DNA of 64,000 bases from Kribbella monticola (GCF_003261635.1 NZ_QFXK01000092.1:1-64000); one strand, 5' to 3'; counted from the first letter of the stretch, positions 1 through 9,158 are shown. Notes: generated by a model from the letters alone, not told the origin. Numbers and translations: made by a program.

Positions 1-525
1 ACCCCGGCACCCCCGCACCCCCGCACCCCGGCGCCCCCGGCGCCCCCGCACCCCGGCGCCCCCGCACCTCCGCACCCCGGCGCCCCCGCACCCAGCGTCA
101 CCCGCTCCCGGCGAACCCACATTTTCAGGGGTCCACCCCAGAAAATGTGGGTTCGCGGCCGGTATACGGGCAGGCAACCCGCACTTTGAGGGGTCCGCCC
201 CCGAGGCGGTGGGTTGGCGCGGGATGCGGCTGGGCGACCTGCGACCTGCGGTTTGAGGGTGGGCTCGTGAAAGTGTGGGTTGGCGGGCGGTATGCGGGCA
301 GGCAACCCGCACTTTGAGGGGTGGACCCCCGAGGTTGTGGGTTCGCGGGCGGGGGGTCGGCCGTTCAGGTGCGCGGGTGGGTGGGGCGTGTTGAATACGC
401 TGGGCGACTGGGTGGTATCTGAATGAATTTGCTACTCGTGGGTCACAAGCCATGGCGTGCTAGTCCGGAACGGCTTATTGTCGTCGTCGGACAGGCACGT
501 GGTGAGGTCACGGGGAGCATGGCGG
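1..525. repeat. Non-coding stretch: GC-rich tandem repeat plus palindromic repeat family
   Basis: No convincing gene lies here. Bases 1–108 are built from short units alternating CACCCC and GGCGCCCCCG (proline/alanine-like low complexity in any frame), possibly the edge of a repeat extending left of the window. Bases 111–345 contain several related hairpin elements with a core resembling AACCCRCA...AGGGGTSSACCCC...TGTGGGTT. A segment containing GGTATRCGGGCAGGCAACCC followed by GCACTTTGAGGGGT occurs twice (about 161–194 and 288–321). Nothing else recognisable is seen up to the L,D-transpeptidase start at 526. Confidence 0.7.
111..156. repeat. Perfect long inverted repeat (hairpin)
   Basis: Arms 111–126 and 141–156 are perfect reverse complements (GCGAACCCACATTTTC against GAAAATGTGGGTTCGC). 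After one A·A mismatch the stem continues with GGGGT/ACCCC (128–132 with 135–139), leaving a two-base loop. Two further imperfect members of the same family lie at about 175–216 and 304–343. No T-run follows, so a simple intrinsic terminator is not the obvious reading; an intergenic palindromic repeat element is more likely. Confidence 0.75.
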
Positions 526-1311
526 ATGCGTAGGTCTGGGGCGAATGAGCGGGGCGGTGGGTCGATCGGGGCTCTCGCTGTGCTCGTGTTGCTTGGGGGC
601 GTGGCGGTGGCCGGCGTGCTCGGGAACAAGCACGACGAGTTGCCGCCGGTTGATCTGAGCACGCTCACCGCATCGTCGACGCAGACGACGATCGCGTCCG
701 CGCCGCTGGATCCGGAGCCGTTCGCGGCGACCGACGGGTTGGTGGTCCATCCGCGTGCGGAGACCGCGCTCTACACCGCGCCCGATGCGGAGGCGTTCGC
801 GAAGATCGCGCCGAACCAGTTCGGGGCGACCTGGCTGCCGGTGGTCGAGAAGACCGACGGCTGGGTCCGCGTGCTGCTGCCGTCCAAGCCGAACCGGTCG
901 ACCGGCTGGTTGCAGGACGAGGACCTGGATCGCGCTGCGTCGGCGTACCAGATCCGCGTGCACACCGGTTCGCGGACCATCGAGTTGTTCGAGCAAGGCA
1001 AGCGGCTCGGCGAGTGGAAGGCCGGGGTGGGTGCGAAGGCGACTCCGACGCCGCCCGGGCGGACCTTCCTGCTCGGCTCCATCATCGACAAGACGCGCTC
1101 CGCCTCGCCGGTGGTGCTTCCGCTGGGCGCGCACAGCCCCACCCTCGACACGTTCGGCGGCGGGCCGGGCACCGTGGCGATCCACGGCTGGCCGCGGCCG
1201 GACGTGTTCGGGGCAGCCATCAGCGCCGGTTGCGTGCGAGTACCTCGTACGGCGCTCGCCAAGCTTCAGCGGGTGCCGCTCGGCACTCTCGTCCTGATCG
1301 ACAGCAAGTGA
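526..1311 (+). CDS. L,D-transpeptidase (YkuD) with SH3-like domain
   Basis: Predicted 261-residue envelope protein. A hydrophobic segment near residues 14–33 (GALAVLVLLGGVAVAGVLG) acts as signal anchor. A bacterial-SH3-like region (about 70–130) precedes a YkuD catalytic domain with the signature AIHGWPRP...SAGCVR: His about 220 and catalytic Cys about 236. The family makes 3-3 cross-links in peptidoglycan or attaches proteins to it. The open frame extends upstream to 457, but the ATG at 526 is preceded by GGGGAG at good spacing and puts the hydrophobic segment at the N-terminus. The next gene starts 14 bases after the stop, suggesting co-transcription. Confidence 0.87.
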   Translation: MRRSGANERGGGSIGALAVLVLLGGVAVAGVLGNKHDELPPVDLSTLTASSTQTTIASAPLDPEPFAATDGLVVHPRAETALYTAPDAEAFAKIAPNQFGATWLPVVEKTDGWVRVLLPSKPNRSTGWLQDEDLDRAASAYQIRVHTGSRTIELFEQGKRLGEWKAGVGAKATPTPPGRTFLLGSIIDKTRSASPVVLPLGAHSPTLDTFGGGPGTVAIHGWPRPDVFGAAISAGCVRVPRTALAKLQRVPLGTLVLIDSK

Positions 1312-1325
1312 CAGCAGGTGACAAC

Positions 1326-2234
1326 GTGAGGAACGCGCAGATGCGACGACACTTCGGACCGACCGTCCTGACCATCGCGGCGGTGACTGGCGTGGTGACG
1401 TTCAGCCTGGTCGCCAGCGCTCCCGCCGGTACCGCGGCCAGCCGGCCCTCGTCGGCGTACGGGATCACCGCGACCGGACAGGTCCCGGTGGCGAAGACGC
1501 CGTACGTCGAGTCGCCGGACGGGAAGCGGCATACCTCCGCGGCGCTCGAACTGCCGCAGAACCCGTTGATCGCGCTGCGGGCCGGGAACGCCTCCGCGGG
1601 GAACGACTCGGCCTCGGTCGAACTCTTCGATCTCACCGTCGGGCCGGACCTGCTCAAGCAGATCAAGATCCCGCCGGACCTCAAGCAGAAGTGCGCCACG
1701 TTGCCGGCCACCGGTGCCGGCGACCTGCCGATCCCGGAGTTGCCGTTGCCGGATCTCGGGTTGCCGCTGCCGAAGCTGAGCACCAAGGATCTGCCGGTCA
1801 AGAATCTGCCGGACCTGTGCAACCTGCTGCTGACGCCGCCGAGTTCGTTGCTGGCGATCGACAGCGTGAATGTCTACTGCACGGGGGATTCGGGTGCGGT
1901 CGACATCGGTTCGCTGACACTGCTGGGCCAGAAGCTCGCCCTTCCCAGTACCAAGCAGACCGTCGTGATCCCGGCCGCGCCGCTGGCCAAGATCACGGTG
2001 AACGAGCAGTCGAAGGGTTCGGACGGTTCGTTCACGATCACGGCGTTGACGATCGACCTCGGCAACGGCGCCGAAGTGATCAAGCTCGCCTCGGCGACCT
2101 GCGCCAAGCCGGCCGCGAAGCCCACGCCGAAGCCGACCCACCAACCGACGATCCCGCAGCCGACCGAGCCGGGCAACGTTCCGCCGGCCCCGGTACCGAA
2201 GCCGGTCAAGACCCACCACGCCGTCACCGGCTGA
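1326..2234 (+). CDS. Exported protein of unknown function, proline-rich C-terminus
   Basis: About 302 residues from the GTG at 1326; an in-frame ATG at 1341 is an alternative start. The N-terminus carries a signal peptide (positive MRRHFG, then a hydrophobic stretch ending around ASAPAGTAA). The body is a beta-rich region with proline/leucine-rich repeats (LPIPELPLPDLGLPLPKL) and a few cysteines. The C-terminal 40 residues are a PKPTPKP/PQPTEP-type linker without a clear LPXTG motif. It resembles actinobacterial surface proteins of the 'choice-of-anchor' kind, but I cannot assign a function. It follows the L,D-transpeptidase by 14 bases and is probably in the same operon, hinting at a cell-wall role. 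Confidence 0.7.
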   Translation: MRNAQMRRHFGPTVLTIAAVTGVVTFSLVASAPAGTAASRPSSAYGITATGQVPVAKTPYVESPDGKRHTSAALELPQNPLIALRAGNASAGNDSASVELFDLTVGPDLLKQIKIPPDLKQKCATLPATGAGDLPIPELPLPDLGLPLPKLSTKDLPVKNLPDLCNLLLTPPSSLLAIDSVNVYCTGDSGAVDIGSLTLLGQKLALPSTKQTVVIPAAPLAKITVNEQSKGSDGSFTITALTIDLGNGAEVIKLASATCAKPAAKPTPKPTHQPTIPQPTEPGNVPPAPVPKPVKTHHAVTG

Positions 2235-2267
2235 CCGCGCGCCCCTGTCGGCTGAGAGGCTTGGGGG

Positions 2268-2888
2268 ATGGAAGCGGAGCAGGCGTTCGTCGTGGGCATC
2301 GATCGGGACGCGGTGCTCGCGCGGCGGGAGGTGGTCCGGCGTGGGCTTCGGCGCGGCGCCTGGATCACCGTCGGGATCGGTGCCGTGGGCATCGTTGTGG
2401 CGGTCTACGCGCTGCTCGCGTTCCGCGGCTCGGGGATGTGGCCGTTCGCATTGCTGCTGATGGCGAGCATGCTGCCGCTGGTGGCCAGTACGGTTCAGGC
2501 GCTGCGGCTGGATGCTGAGCGGCGGCGCTGGAACGCCCAGAACGAACTGCCGCCGGTGGCGTTCCGGATGTCGGCGAAAGGCCTGGAGCTCGCGTGCGAC
2601 GGCGCGCCGTACCCGGTGTCGTTGCCCTGGGCCACCATCCGCGGATTCAAGCAGGAGAAGGTGTTCGGGCAGTTCGTGCTGCAACTGGAGCTGGCCCCTG
2701 GGATCGCGGCCACCACGGCCGGCGTACGCGGGCTTGATCAGCCGGCGGTCAGGGCGCTGGTCAAGCCGAGTCCGCTCCTGAAGCCGACCGGGCTGTATCT
2801 GGTCAAGGCTCTGGATCAGCCGTTGCACGTCATCGATCAAGCCCTGAAACACTTCTCCGACGGCAAGGCCGGCGTCTCGACAAGGTAG
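2268..2888 (+). CDS. Small membrane protein with C-terminal PH/YcxB-like domain
   Basis: 206 residues. Two transmembrane helices lie at about 34–52 and 57–78, followed by a soluble beta-rich domain (VAFRMSAKGLELACDGAPYPVSLPWATIRGFKQEK) resembling YcxB-like or bacterial PH domains found in short actinobacterial membrane proteins. No catalytic motif is visible. It starts 33 bases after the exported protein on the same strand and ends four bases before the convergent deacetylase gene. Function unknown; confidence is for the coding call. Confidence 0.65.
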   Translation: MEAEQAFVVGIDRDAVLARREVVRRGLRRGAWITVGIGAVGIVVAVYALLAFRGSGMWPFALLLMASMLPLVASTVQALRLDAERRRWNAQNELPPVAFRMSAKGLELACDGAPYPVSLPWATIRGFKQEKVFGQFVLQLELAPGIAATTAGVRGLDQPAVRALVKPSPLLKPTGLYLVKALDQPLHVIDQALKHFSDGKAGVSTR

Positions 2889-2891
2889 GGC

Positions 2892-3653
2892 TCAACAGGG
2901 GAGGGCGCGAAACGTGTAGCCCTGGGCGGACAGTTTCGTCAGCGCTCGGTCGAGGGCTGCGACGGTCTGCGTGCGGTTGCCGCCGCCGTCGTGCATCAAG
3001 ATGATCGCGCCGGGGCGGGCTCCGCGCAGGATCTCGCGTTCGATCGCGGCCGCGCCGGGCTTCTTCCAGTCGTTGGTGTCGACGTCCCAGAGGATCTGGT
3101 GGAAGTGGTACGACGTGGCGATCGCCTCCACCACCTTGTTGGTGTCGCGGTACGGCGGCCGGAAGCAGCGCGACTTCACCCCGCTGGAGATCTCCTGCCG
3201 GATCCGGGCCTCGGTCAGGTGGGTGAGCATCGGGTGGTCCCAGGTGTGGTTGCCGATGTGGTGCCCCGCGGCCCGGGTCGTCTCGAGGAGTTGCGGATGC
3301 GCGGCGACCTCGCGGCCGAGCACGAAGAAGGTCGCCAGGGCGTGATGCCTGGCCAGGATGCTCAGCACCTGCGGCGTGTAGATCGGGTGCGGCCCGTCGT
3401 CGAAGGTCAGGTAGAGAGCCTTCGCGCCGTGGGTGCTCAGGTCCCAGCCGGTCTGGCTGATCCGCTGGTTCTTGCGGGTCGGCGTCTTCACTCGCTTCTC
3501 GACCTGGAGCGTGAGCGGGGCGTGGACGGCGACGGGGCGGACGGACGGCGCGGCCTGCGCGGACGGGTGCACTGCCGGTCGCGCGGCCTGGGAGAGGGCG
3601 GCGGAGAAGAGGAGAACGGCGGCGAACAGGAGTTTGCCGGGCGGCAAGGTCAT
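2892..3653 (-). CDS. Secreted polysaccharide deacetylase (NodB/CE4 family)
   Basis: About 253 residues. Signal peptide: KLLFAAVLLFSAALSQAA. The NodB domain (about 70–250) shows the CE4 motifs in order: TFDDGP (catalytic base Asp and metal Asp), HTWDHP (metal His residues), RPPY, WDVDTNDW and ILMHDGGG. Such enzymes remove N- or O-acetyl groups from chitin, peptidoglycan or xylan. The ATG at 3653 is chosen over one three codons upstream because the purine-rich GGGAGAGG lies about nine bases ahead of it. The gene is convergent with the membrane-protein gene and divergent from the 5'-nucleotidase, with 93 bases between the divergent starts. Confidence 0.9.
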   Translation of the reverse strand: MTLPPGKLLFAAVLLFSAALSQAARPAVHPSAQAAPSVRPVAVHAPLTLQVEKRVKTPTRKNQRISQTGWDLSTHGAKALYLTFDDGPHPIYTPQVLSILARHHALATFFVLGREVAAHPQLLETTRAAGHHIGNHTWDHPMLTHLTEARIRQEISSGVKSRCFRPPYRDTNKVVEAIATSYHFHQILWDVDTNDWKKPGAAAIEREILRGARPGAIILMHDGGGNRTQTVAALDRALTKLSAQGYTFRALPC

Positions 3654-3746
3654 GGATCGCATCCTCTCCCGTGGGCAGGGCCATCGGAAAATCAGCCGGG
3701 CCGTATCGTGCTGGAAGCCACAACCCAACGACGCGTGAGGCAGAAC

Positions 3747-5597
3747 ATGGACAACGGTGACTCTTCGACGATCGGCAGGCGCACGGTGATCGGGGGCGCC
3801 GCCGCGACGGCACTCGCCGCGGCCGGCTTCCAGGCAGTCCCCGCGTACGCCGGTACGCCCGGCCGGCCCGCCAAGACGGTCCGGTTGAGCGTGATGGGCA
3901 CGACCGACCTGCACGGCAACGTCTTCAACTGGGACTACTTCAAGAACGCCGAGTACGACGACACCGCGCACAACGACATCGGGCTGGCCAAGGTCTCCAC
4001 CTTGGTGAAGGCGGTCCGCGAGCGGATCGCAGCCGAGCGCCGTACGCCGGCGCCGCTGATGCTCGACGCCGGTGACACCATCCAGGGCACCCCGCTGGCC
4101 TACTACTTCGCCAAGATCCAGCCGATCACCGGTGGCCACGTCCACCCGATGGCGGCCGCGATGAACGCCATCGGGTACGACGCCGCCGCGCTCGGCAACC
4201 ACGAGTTCAACTACGGGCTCGACATCCTGCGGAAGTTCCAGCAGCAGCTGAAGTTTCCGCTGCTCGGCGCGAACGCCCAGGACTGGAGCACCGGGTTGCC
4301 GGTCTTCCCGCCGTACGTGCTCAAGCGGGTGCACGTGCCGGGCGAGCGGCCGATCACGGTCGGCATCCTCGGTCTGACCAACCCGGGCATCGCGATCTGG
4401 GACAAGGCCAACGTGGAGAACAAGATCAAGTTCGGCGGGATCGTCGAGCTGGCCAAGCTGTGGGTGCCGCGGGTCCGCGCGGCCGGCGCCGACGTGGTGA
4501 TCGTGGCGGCGCACTCGGGGATGGACCTGTCTTCGTCGTACGGCGACGCGCTGCCTGTGCCCGAGAACGCCTCCGTGCTGATGGCGGAGACGGTTCCCGG
4601 CATCGACGCCGTACTGGTCGGGCACGCGCACCTGGAGATCCCGGAGCGGCTGGTCACCAACAAGGTCACCGGGCAGCAGGTCGTGCTGACCGAGCCGCTC
4701 AAGTGGGGTATGCGGCTGTCGCTGATCGACCTCGACCTGCAGAAGGAACGCGGCTGCTGGAAGGTCGTCGGCCGGCACAGCCAGGTGCTGAACGCCAATA
4801 CCGTCGAGGCCGACCCGCACGTCGTCAGCCTGCTGCAGGCCGATCACGACAAGGTCGTCGGCTACGTGAACGCGAAGATCGGTACCTGTACCGAGGCGAT
4901 GTCCGCGGCGACCGCGCCCTGGGAGGACACCGCAGCGCTCGACTTCGTCAACTTCATCCAGGCCGACGCGGTCAGCAAGGCACTAGCCGGTACGCCGCAG
5001 GCCGCGCTGCCTGTGCTGGCCATCGCGGCGCCGTTCAACCGTGCAGCGGCGATCCCGGCCGGTGACGTCTCCGTGCGGGACGTGGCGGGCCTCTACATCT
5101 TCGACAACACCCTCCTCGCGGTCACGATGACAGGCGCTCAGATCACCGACTACCTGGAGTTCTCCGCGTCGTACTTCAAGCAGGTCAGTGGTCCCGGCCC
5201 GTTCCAGGCCGACCAGGTGACGAACGCGGTGACGCCGACCGCTCCGAACGGAACGCCCGACTACAACTACGACATCATGGGCGGTCTGACCAAGCCGCTG
5301 GCCTACCAGATCGACATCGCCAAGCCGGCCGGGTCCAGGATCAGCGACCTGACGTACGGCGGTGCGCCGGTGACGGCCGATCAGCAGTTCGTCGTCGCGG
5401 TGAACAACTACCGGCAGTCCGGCGGCGGCAACTTCCCGCATGTCAAGACCGCCCCGGTCGTCTACAACCGCCAGGTCGAGATCCGTCAGCTGATGATCGA
5501 CTACGTCACCGCCACCGGCGAGGTGAACCCGTCGACCTTCCACACCACCGACTGGTCCCTCACCTCCGGCGGCGCCCCGATCGTCGTCACCGCCTGA
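3747..5597 (+). CDS. Secreted bifunctional UDP-sugar hydrolase/5'-nucleotidase family phosphoesterase
   Basis: 616 residues. The N-terminus has a twin-arginine-like signal (IGRRTVIGGAAATALAAAG), so Tat export is likely. The metallophosphoesterase domain contains TTDLHGN (Asp54, His56), DAGDTIQG, GNHEFNYG, and GHAHLEIP, the two-metal site of the calcineurin-like 5'-nucleotidase family. The C-terminal substrate-binding domain follows (about 340–600; FNRAAAIPAGDVSVRDVAGLYIFDN). The family hydrolyses extracellular nucleotides, cyclic nucleotides or UDP-sugars, often to scavenge phosphate and nucleosides. Transcribed alone, with a short gap before the convergent pncA gene. Confidence 0.9.
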   Translation: MDNGDSSTIGRRTVIGGAAATALAAAGFQAVPAYAGTPGRPAKTVRLSVMGTTDLHGNVFNWDYFKNAEYDDTAHNDIGLAKVSTLVKAVRERIAAERRTPAPLMLDAGDTIQGTPLAYYFAKIQPITGGHVHPMAAAMNAIGYDAAALGNHEFNYGLDILRKFQQQLKFPLLGANAQDWSTGLPVFPPYVLKRVHVPGERPITVGILGLTNPGIAIWDKANVENKIKFGGIVELAKLWVPRVRAAGADVVIVAAHSGMDLSSSYGDALPVPENASVLMAETVPGIDAVLVGHAHLEIPERLVTNKVTGQQVVLTEPLKWGMRLSLIDLDLQKERGCWKVVGRHSQVLNANTVEADPHVVSLLQADHDKVVGYVNAKIGTCTEAMSAATAPWEDTAALDFVNFIQADAVSKALAGTPQAALPVLAIAAPFNRAAAIPAGDVSVRDVAGLYIFDNTLLAVTMTGAQITDYLEFSASYFKQVSGPGPFQADQVTNAVTPTAPNGTPDYNYDIMGGLTKPLAYQIDIAKPAGSRISDLTYGGAPVTADQQFVVAVNNYRQSGGGNFPHVKTAPVVYNRQVEIRQLMIDYVTATGEVNPSTFHTTDWSLTSGGAPIVVTA

Positions 5598-5646
5598 GCC
5601 GAACCGCCGGCGCGCGCTCAACCGGGCGTGTACCGGCCCGGCATGG

Positions 5647-6225
5647 CTAGTCGGTGACGGTCACTCCGGCCGTGCGTAGGTCGAGGAGGGCTTGTTCGGT
5701 GCTGGCCGGCGCCACCCCAGCGGTGAGGTCGGCCAGCACCGTCGTACGGAAGCCTTCGTTGTTGGCGTCGAGGGCGGTGGCGCGGACGCAATAGTCGGTG
5801 GCGATACCGCAGACGTCCACCTCGGTGACGCCCTTGTCCCGCAACCAGGCGGCCAGGCCCGCGCCCTCCTGCGACTTGCCTTCGAAGCCGGAGTACGCCG
5901 CGGCGTACTCGCCCTTGTCGAAGATCGCGTCGAAGGGCTGCGGGTCGAGATTCGGGTGGAAGCCGACGCCGTCGGTACCGGCGACGCAGTGCCGCGGCCA
6001 GGAGTTCACGAAGTCGGGCGTGTCGGAGAAGTGGTCACCCGGGTCGACGTGGTGGTCCCGGGTGGCGACGACGTAGGAGTACTTGTGCTCGCCCGGCTCG
6101 GCCTCGTGCCACTCGTGCAGCAGGGTGCCGATCCTGAACGCCACGTCCGCCCCACCGCTGACCGCCAGACTCCCGCCTTCGCAGAAGTCGTTCTGCACAT
6201 CCACCACAATCAACGCCCGAGCCAT
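5647..6225 (-). CDS. pncA: Nicotinamidase
   Basis: About 192 residues with the full nicotinamidase/pyrazinamidase set: catalytic triad Asp9 (VVDVQNDF), Lys104 (FDKGEYAAAYSGFEG) and Cys146 (GIATDYCVRAT), and the metal ligands in RDHHVDPGDHF. It hydrolyses nicotinamide to nicotinate for NAD salvage; the partner nicotinate phosphoribosyltransferase is encoded at 17072–18418. A GTG directly before the ATG could also start translation; AAGGAG sits seven bases ahead of the ATG, which I prefer. Divergent from the TSUP permease gene. Confidence 0.93.
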   Translation of the reverse strand: MARALIVVDVQNDFCEGGSLAVSGGADVAFRIGTLLHEWHEAEPGEHKYSYVVATRDHHVDPGDHFSDTPDFVNSWPRHCVAGTDGVGFHPNLDPQPFDAIFDKGEYAAAYSGFEGKSQEGAGLAAWLRDKGVTEVDVCGIATDYCVRATALDANNEGFRTTVLADLTAGVAPASTEQALLDLRTAGVTVTD

Positions 6226-6290
6226 CACAACGCTCCTTCGCCGGTGTCCTGCTCCTCACGGTACAAGTTCGACTGCCTAGGCTGGGTGAA

Positions 6291-7052
6291 GTGGACCTCA
6301 CGGGGATGCAGCAGTTCGCGGTCGTCGCGGCAGGGTTCGGCGCCGGGGTGCTGACCGCCACGGTCGGGGTGGCGTCACTGCTGAGCTTTCCCGTATTGCT
6401 CGCGCTCGGGCTGCCGCCGGTGGTCGCGAACGTGTCGAACACGGTCGGGTTGATCGCGGGCAGCCTGAGCGGGTCGATCGGCTACCGCCGCGAACTGATG
6501 GTGAAACCGCGTTTGGCGGGGTTCGTGGTGATCACCTGTACGTCGGGGGCGGTCGTGGGCGCCGTCTTGTTGCTGTGTCTGCCGTCCGGGGTCTTCGAGG
6601 CCGCCGTACCGTGGCTGATCGTGCTGGCCTGCCTGACCGTCGGGGTGCAGCCGTGGCTCGGGCGATGGATCCGCCGCAACGACGAGCCGGGCGGCCGTCG
6701 TACGCGATTGTCGCCGGCCACGACCGTGTTCGCCGCGCTGACCGGCGTCTACGGCGGGTACTTCGGTGCGGGCGCGGGCGTGATGATGATGGCCGTGCTG
6801 AGTCTCGGCCTCGACCTGGACCTTCGGGTGGTGAACGCCCTCAAAACCCTCGGACTGCTGGTGGCCAACATCGTCGCCGGCCTCATCTTCGTCCTTGTCG
6901 CCGACGTGGACTTCACCGTCGCCGGCCTCCTCGCCGTGGGTGCCGTCATCGGCGGCTACGCCGGGGCCCACCTCGGCCGCCGCCTCCCACCCACCCTCCT
7001 CCGCCTCCTCGTCATCGCCGCGGGCCTGACCACAGCCGTCACCATGCTCTGA
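6291..7052 (+). CDS. TSUP family permease (TauE/SafE-like)
   Basis: 253-residue polytopic membrane protein with about eight hydrophobic helices in two related halves (FGAGVLTATVGVASLLSFPVLLALG; GGYFGAGAGVMMMAVLSLGL). The duplicated glycine-rich segments are the hallmark of the TSUP family, whose members carry sulfite, sulfonates or other small anions. The substrate cannot be read from sequence. It starts with GTG. It is divergent from pncA by 65 bases. Confidence 0.85.
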   Translation: MDLTGMQQFAVVAAGFGAGVLTATVGVASLLSFPVLLALGLPPVVANVSNTVGLIAGSLSGSIGYRRELMVKPRLAGFVVITCTSGAVVGAVLLLCLPSGVFEAAVPWLIVLACLTVGVQPWLGRWIRRNDEPGGRRTRLSPATTVFAALTGVYGGYFGAGAGVMMMAVLSLGLDLDLRVVNALKTLGLLVANIVAGLIFVLVADVDFTVAGLLAVGAVIGGYAGAHLGRRLPPTLLRLLVIAAGLTTAVTML

Positions 7053-7177
7053 GCCGTGAATGTACGAACTTCGTTCAGACCTGGGTCGGGGCGTGAGGCG
7101 TCGGGGGTTTTGTGGAACTCCAGGACGGTAATCTTCTGGGGGACTGCTTACCGATCGTCAAGGGGGAGGGACTGCGC

Positions 7178-8026
7178 GTGACGACGAATCCGGCCGACCG
7201 CGACGTGTCCGCCCACATCGACGTGACCAAGCCCAGCGTGGCGCGCGTCTACGACCTCGCTCTCGGCGGCAAGGACAACTACGAGAGCGACCGGGTCGTC
7301 TACCGGCAGATCATGGAGATCCTGCCCGAGGTGCCGGAGTGGGCGCAGGAGAACCGGCGCTGGCTGCAGCGCGCGGTCCGCTGGATGGCCCGCGACCAGC
7401 GGATCGACCAGTACCTCGACCTCGGAGCCGGCCTGCCGACCGTGCAGAACACCCACCAGATCGCCCAGGGCGAGATCCCGTCGGCCAAGGTGGTCTATGT
7501 CGACAACGACCCGTCGGTGATCGCCCACGGCCAGGCGTTGCTGATGGACAACGAGCGGACCGACTTCGCCGCCGCCGACTTCACCCGGCCGGACGAGGTG
7601 CTCACCGATCCCGCGGTGAAGGAGATGCTGGACTTCAGCCGGCCGGTCGGGCTGATCCAGGCGCTGGTCCTGCACCACATCAGCGATCTCGACGAGGTCG
7701 TCGCCCACCAGGCCGAGTATCTGGACCGGCTCCCGTCCGGGTCGTGTGTGGCGATCAGCCACGCCTGCAACCCGCGCGACGGCAGCGAGGCGGCGACGCT
7801 GGCCGCGACCTTCGAGGAGAAGTTCGAGCCGCACTTCCCGTCGCTGCGGTTCCGTACGCCGGCCGAGATCACCACCCTGTTCGGTGACCTCGAACTGGTC
7901 GACCCCGGGCTGGTCCGCCTCTTCGACTGGCACGGCCCGGGTATCGAGGTCGACGACACCCCCGCCGACCACTACCGCGACGCCGCCAGCCAGTTCCTCC
8001 TCTGCGGAGTAGCCCGCAAACCCTGA
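7178..8026 (+). CDS. Actinobacterial SAM-dependent methyltransferase (DUF574 family)
   Basis: About 282 residues. The N-terminal signature DVTKPSVARVYDLALGGKDNYESDR and the central Rossmann motif LDLGAGLPT...VVYVDNDPSVIAH are typical of the large actinobacterial family annotated as S-adenosyl-methyltransferase (DUF574, Pfam 04672). Its substrate is unknown; genomes carry many paralogues. The frame is open from 7112, but a strong AGGGGGAGGG lies eight bases before the GTG at 7178, and conserved homology begins right after it. Single gene. Confidence 0.85.
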   Translation: MTTNPADRDVSAHIDVTKPSVARVYDLALGGKDNYESDRVVYRQIMEILPEVPEWAQENRRWLQRAVRWMARDQRIDQYLDLGAGLPTVQNTHQIAQGEIPSAKVVYVDNDPSVIAHGQALLMDNERTDFAAADFTRPDEVLTDPAVKEMLDFSRPVGLIQALVLHHISDLDEVVAHQAEYLDRLPSGSCVAISHACNPRDGSEAATLAATFEEKFEPHFPSLRFRTPAEITTLFGDLELVDPGLVRLFDWHGPGIEVDDTPADHYRDAASQFLLCGVARKP

Positions 8027-8096
8027 AATGTCAGGTCTCGGACCGACGCTCCGACGTTGCTCGCAGAAGGTGGAAGCGAGCTGAGCGGAGAACGAG

Positions 8097-9158
8097 ATGA
8101 GTGTCGTGGCTGAGCAGGTGGCGGTGCCGCAGGAGTCGCTCGACGAGGTGCAGGAGCGCCTGGCCCGAGTCCGGTGGGCCGATGAGCTGCCGGACACCGA
8201 CTGGGAGTACGGCGTACCGGTCGGGCTGGTTCGTGAGCAGGTGGCGTATTGGCGGGAGCAGTACGACTGGCGTCGGTGGGAGTCGCGGTTGAACGCTTTC
8301 CCGCAGTACGGCACGGAGATCGACGGGCAGCGGGTGCACTTCCTGCATGTGCGTTCGCGTCGGCCGGATGCGACGCCGTTGGTCCTGACGCACGGGTGGC
8401 CGGGGTCGGTGTTCGAGTTCCTGGATGTGATCGAGCCGCTGACCGAGCTGGGCTTCCATCTCGTCGTACCATCCCTGCCGGGGTTCACGTTCTCCGGCCC
8501 GACGAGGGAGCGAGGCTGGGACCTGGACCGGATCGCGAGGGCGTGGCACACGCTGATGCAGTGCCTCGGGTACGAGCGATTCGGTGCTGCCGGCAACGAC
8601 TGGGGCTCGAGCGTCACCCTCGCACTCGGCCGCCGCTTCCCGGCCGACGTGATCGGCATGCACGTCACCCAGGTCTTCGCCGAACCGGAACCGGGTGAGC
8701 AGTTCGACGACCCGGCCGGGATCGCCGACCGCGAGTGGTACCACCAGAACATGAGCGCGTACGACGTACTGCAGTCCCAGCAGCCGCAGAGTGTCGCGCA
8801 CGCGCTGGCCGACTCGCCGGTCGGGCTGCTCGGCTGGATGAACATCGTCTTCCGCGGCGGCCTCGACCTGGACTTCGTGCTCACCAACGTGATGGCGTAC
8901 TGGTTGACCGGCACCGTCGCCTCGTCCATGCGCCTGTACTACGAAGCCTCCCGCACCGGCCGCCGCTTGCGCACCGGTGACGTCCCGCTCGCGGTCGCCC
9001 AGTTCGCCGACGACTACCGCTCGATCCGCTCACTGGTCGAACGCGATCACCAGGGCCTGACCCGCTGGACAGAATTTGCCCACGGCAACCACTTCGCCGC
9101 GCACTCCGCGCCGGACGACCTGGTCGCCGACGTGACCGCCTTCTTCGGCGGGCTCTAG
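8097..9158 (+). CDS. Epoxide hydrolase (alpha/beta hydrolase with EHN domain)
   Basis: 353 residues. The N-terminal EHN domain (PQESLDEVQERLARVRW...LVREQVAYWREQYDWRRWESRLN) is followed by the alpha/beta-hydrolase core with oxyanion motif THGWPGS and nucleophile Asp168 in GAAGNDWGSS, and a C-terminal catalytic His region (HGNHFAAHSAP). Asp as nucleophile points to epoxide rather than ester hydrolysis. The whole architecture matches microsomal-type epoxide hydrolases of actinobacteria. Its stop codon overlaps the stop of the convergent downstream gene by four bases. Confidence 0.9.
   Translation: MSVVAEQVAVPQESLDEVQERLARVRWADELPDTDWEYGVPVGLVREQVAYWREQYDWRRWESRLNAFPQYGTEIDGQRVHFLHVRSRRPDATPLVLTHGWPGSVFEFLDVIEPLTELGFHLVVPSLPGFTFSGPTRERGWDLDRIARAWHTLMQCLGYERFGAAGNDWGSSVTLALGRRFPADVIGMHVTQVFAEPEPGEQFDDPAGIADREWYHQNMSAYDVLQSQQPQSVAHALADSPVGLLGWMNIVFRGGLDLDFVLTNVMAYWLTGTVASSMRLYYEASRTGRRLRTGDVPLAVAQFADDYRSIRSLVERDHQGLTRWTEFAHGNHFAAHSAPDDLVADVTAFFGGL

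Noticed and set aside
2991-3746. Upstream extension of the 5'-nucleotidase frame over the deacetylase gene
   Set aside because: It is antisense to conserved NodB motifs, and the Tat-type signal begins at 3747.
7060-7080. CGAACTTCGTTC as a LexA (SOS) box
   Set aside because: Actinobacterial SOS boxes need CGAAC and GTTCG separated by four bases; here the half-sites are three apart and the second is incomplete.
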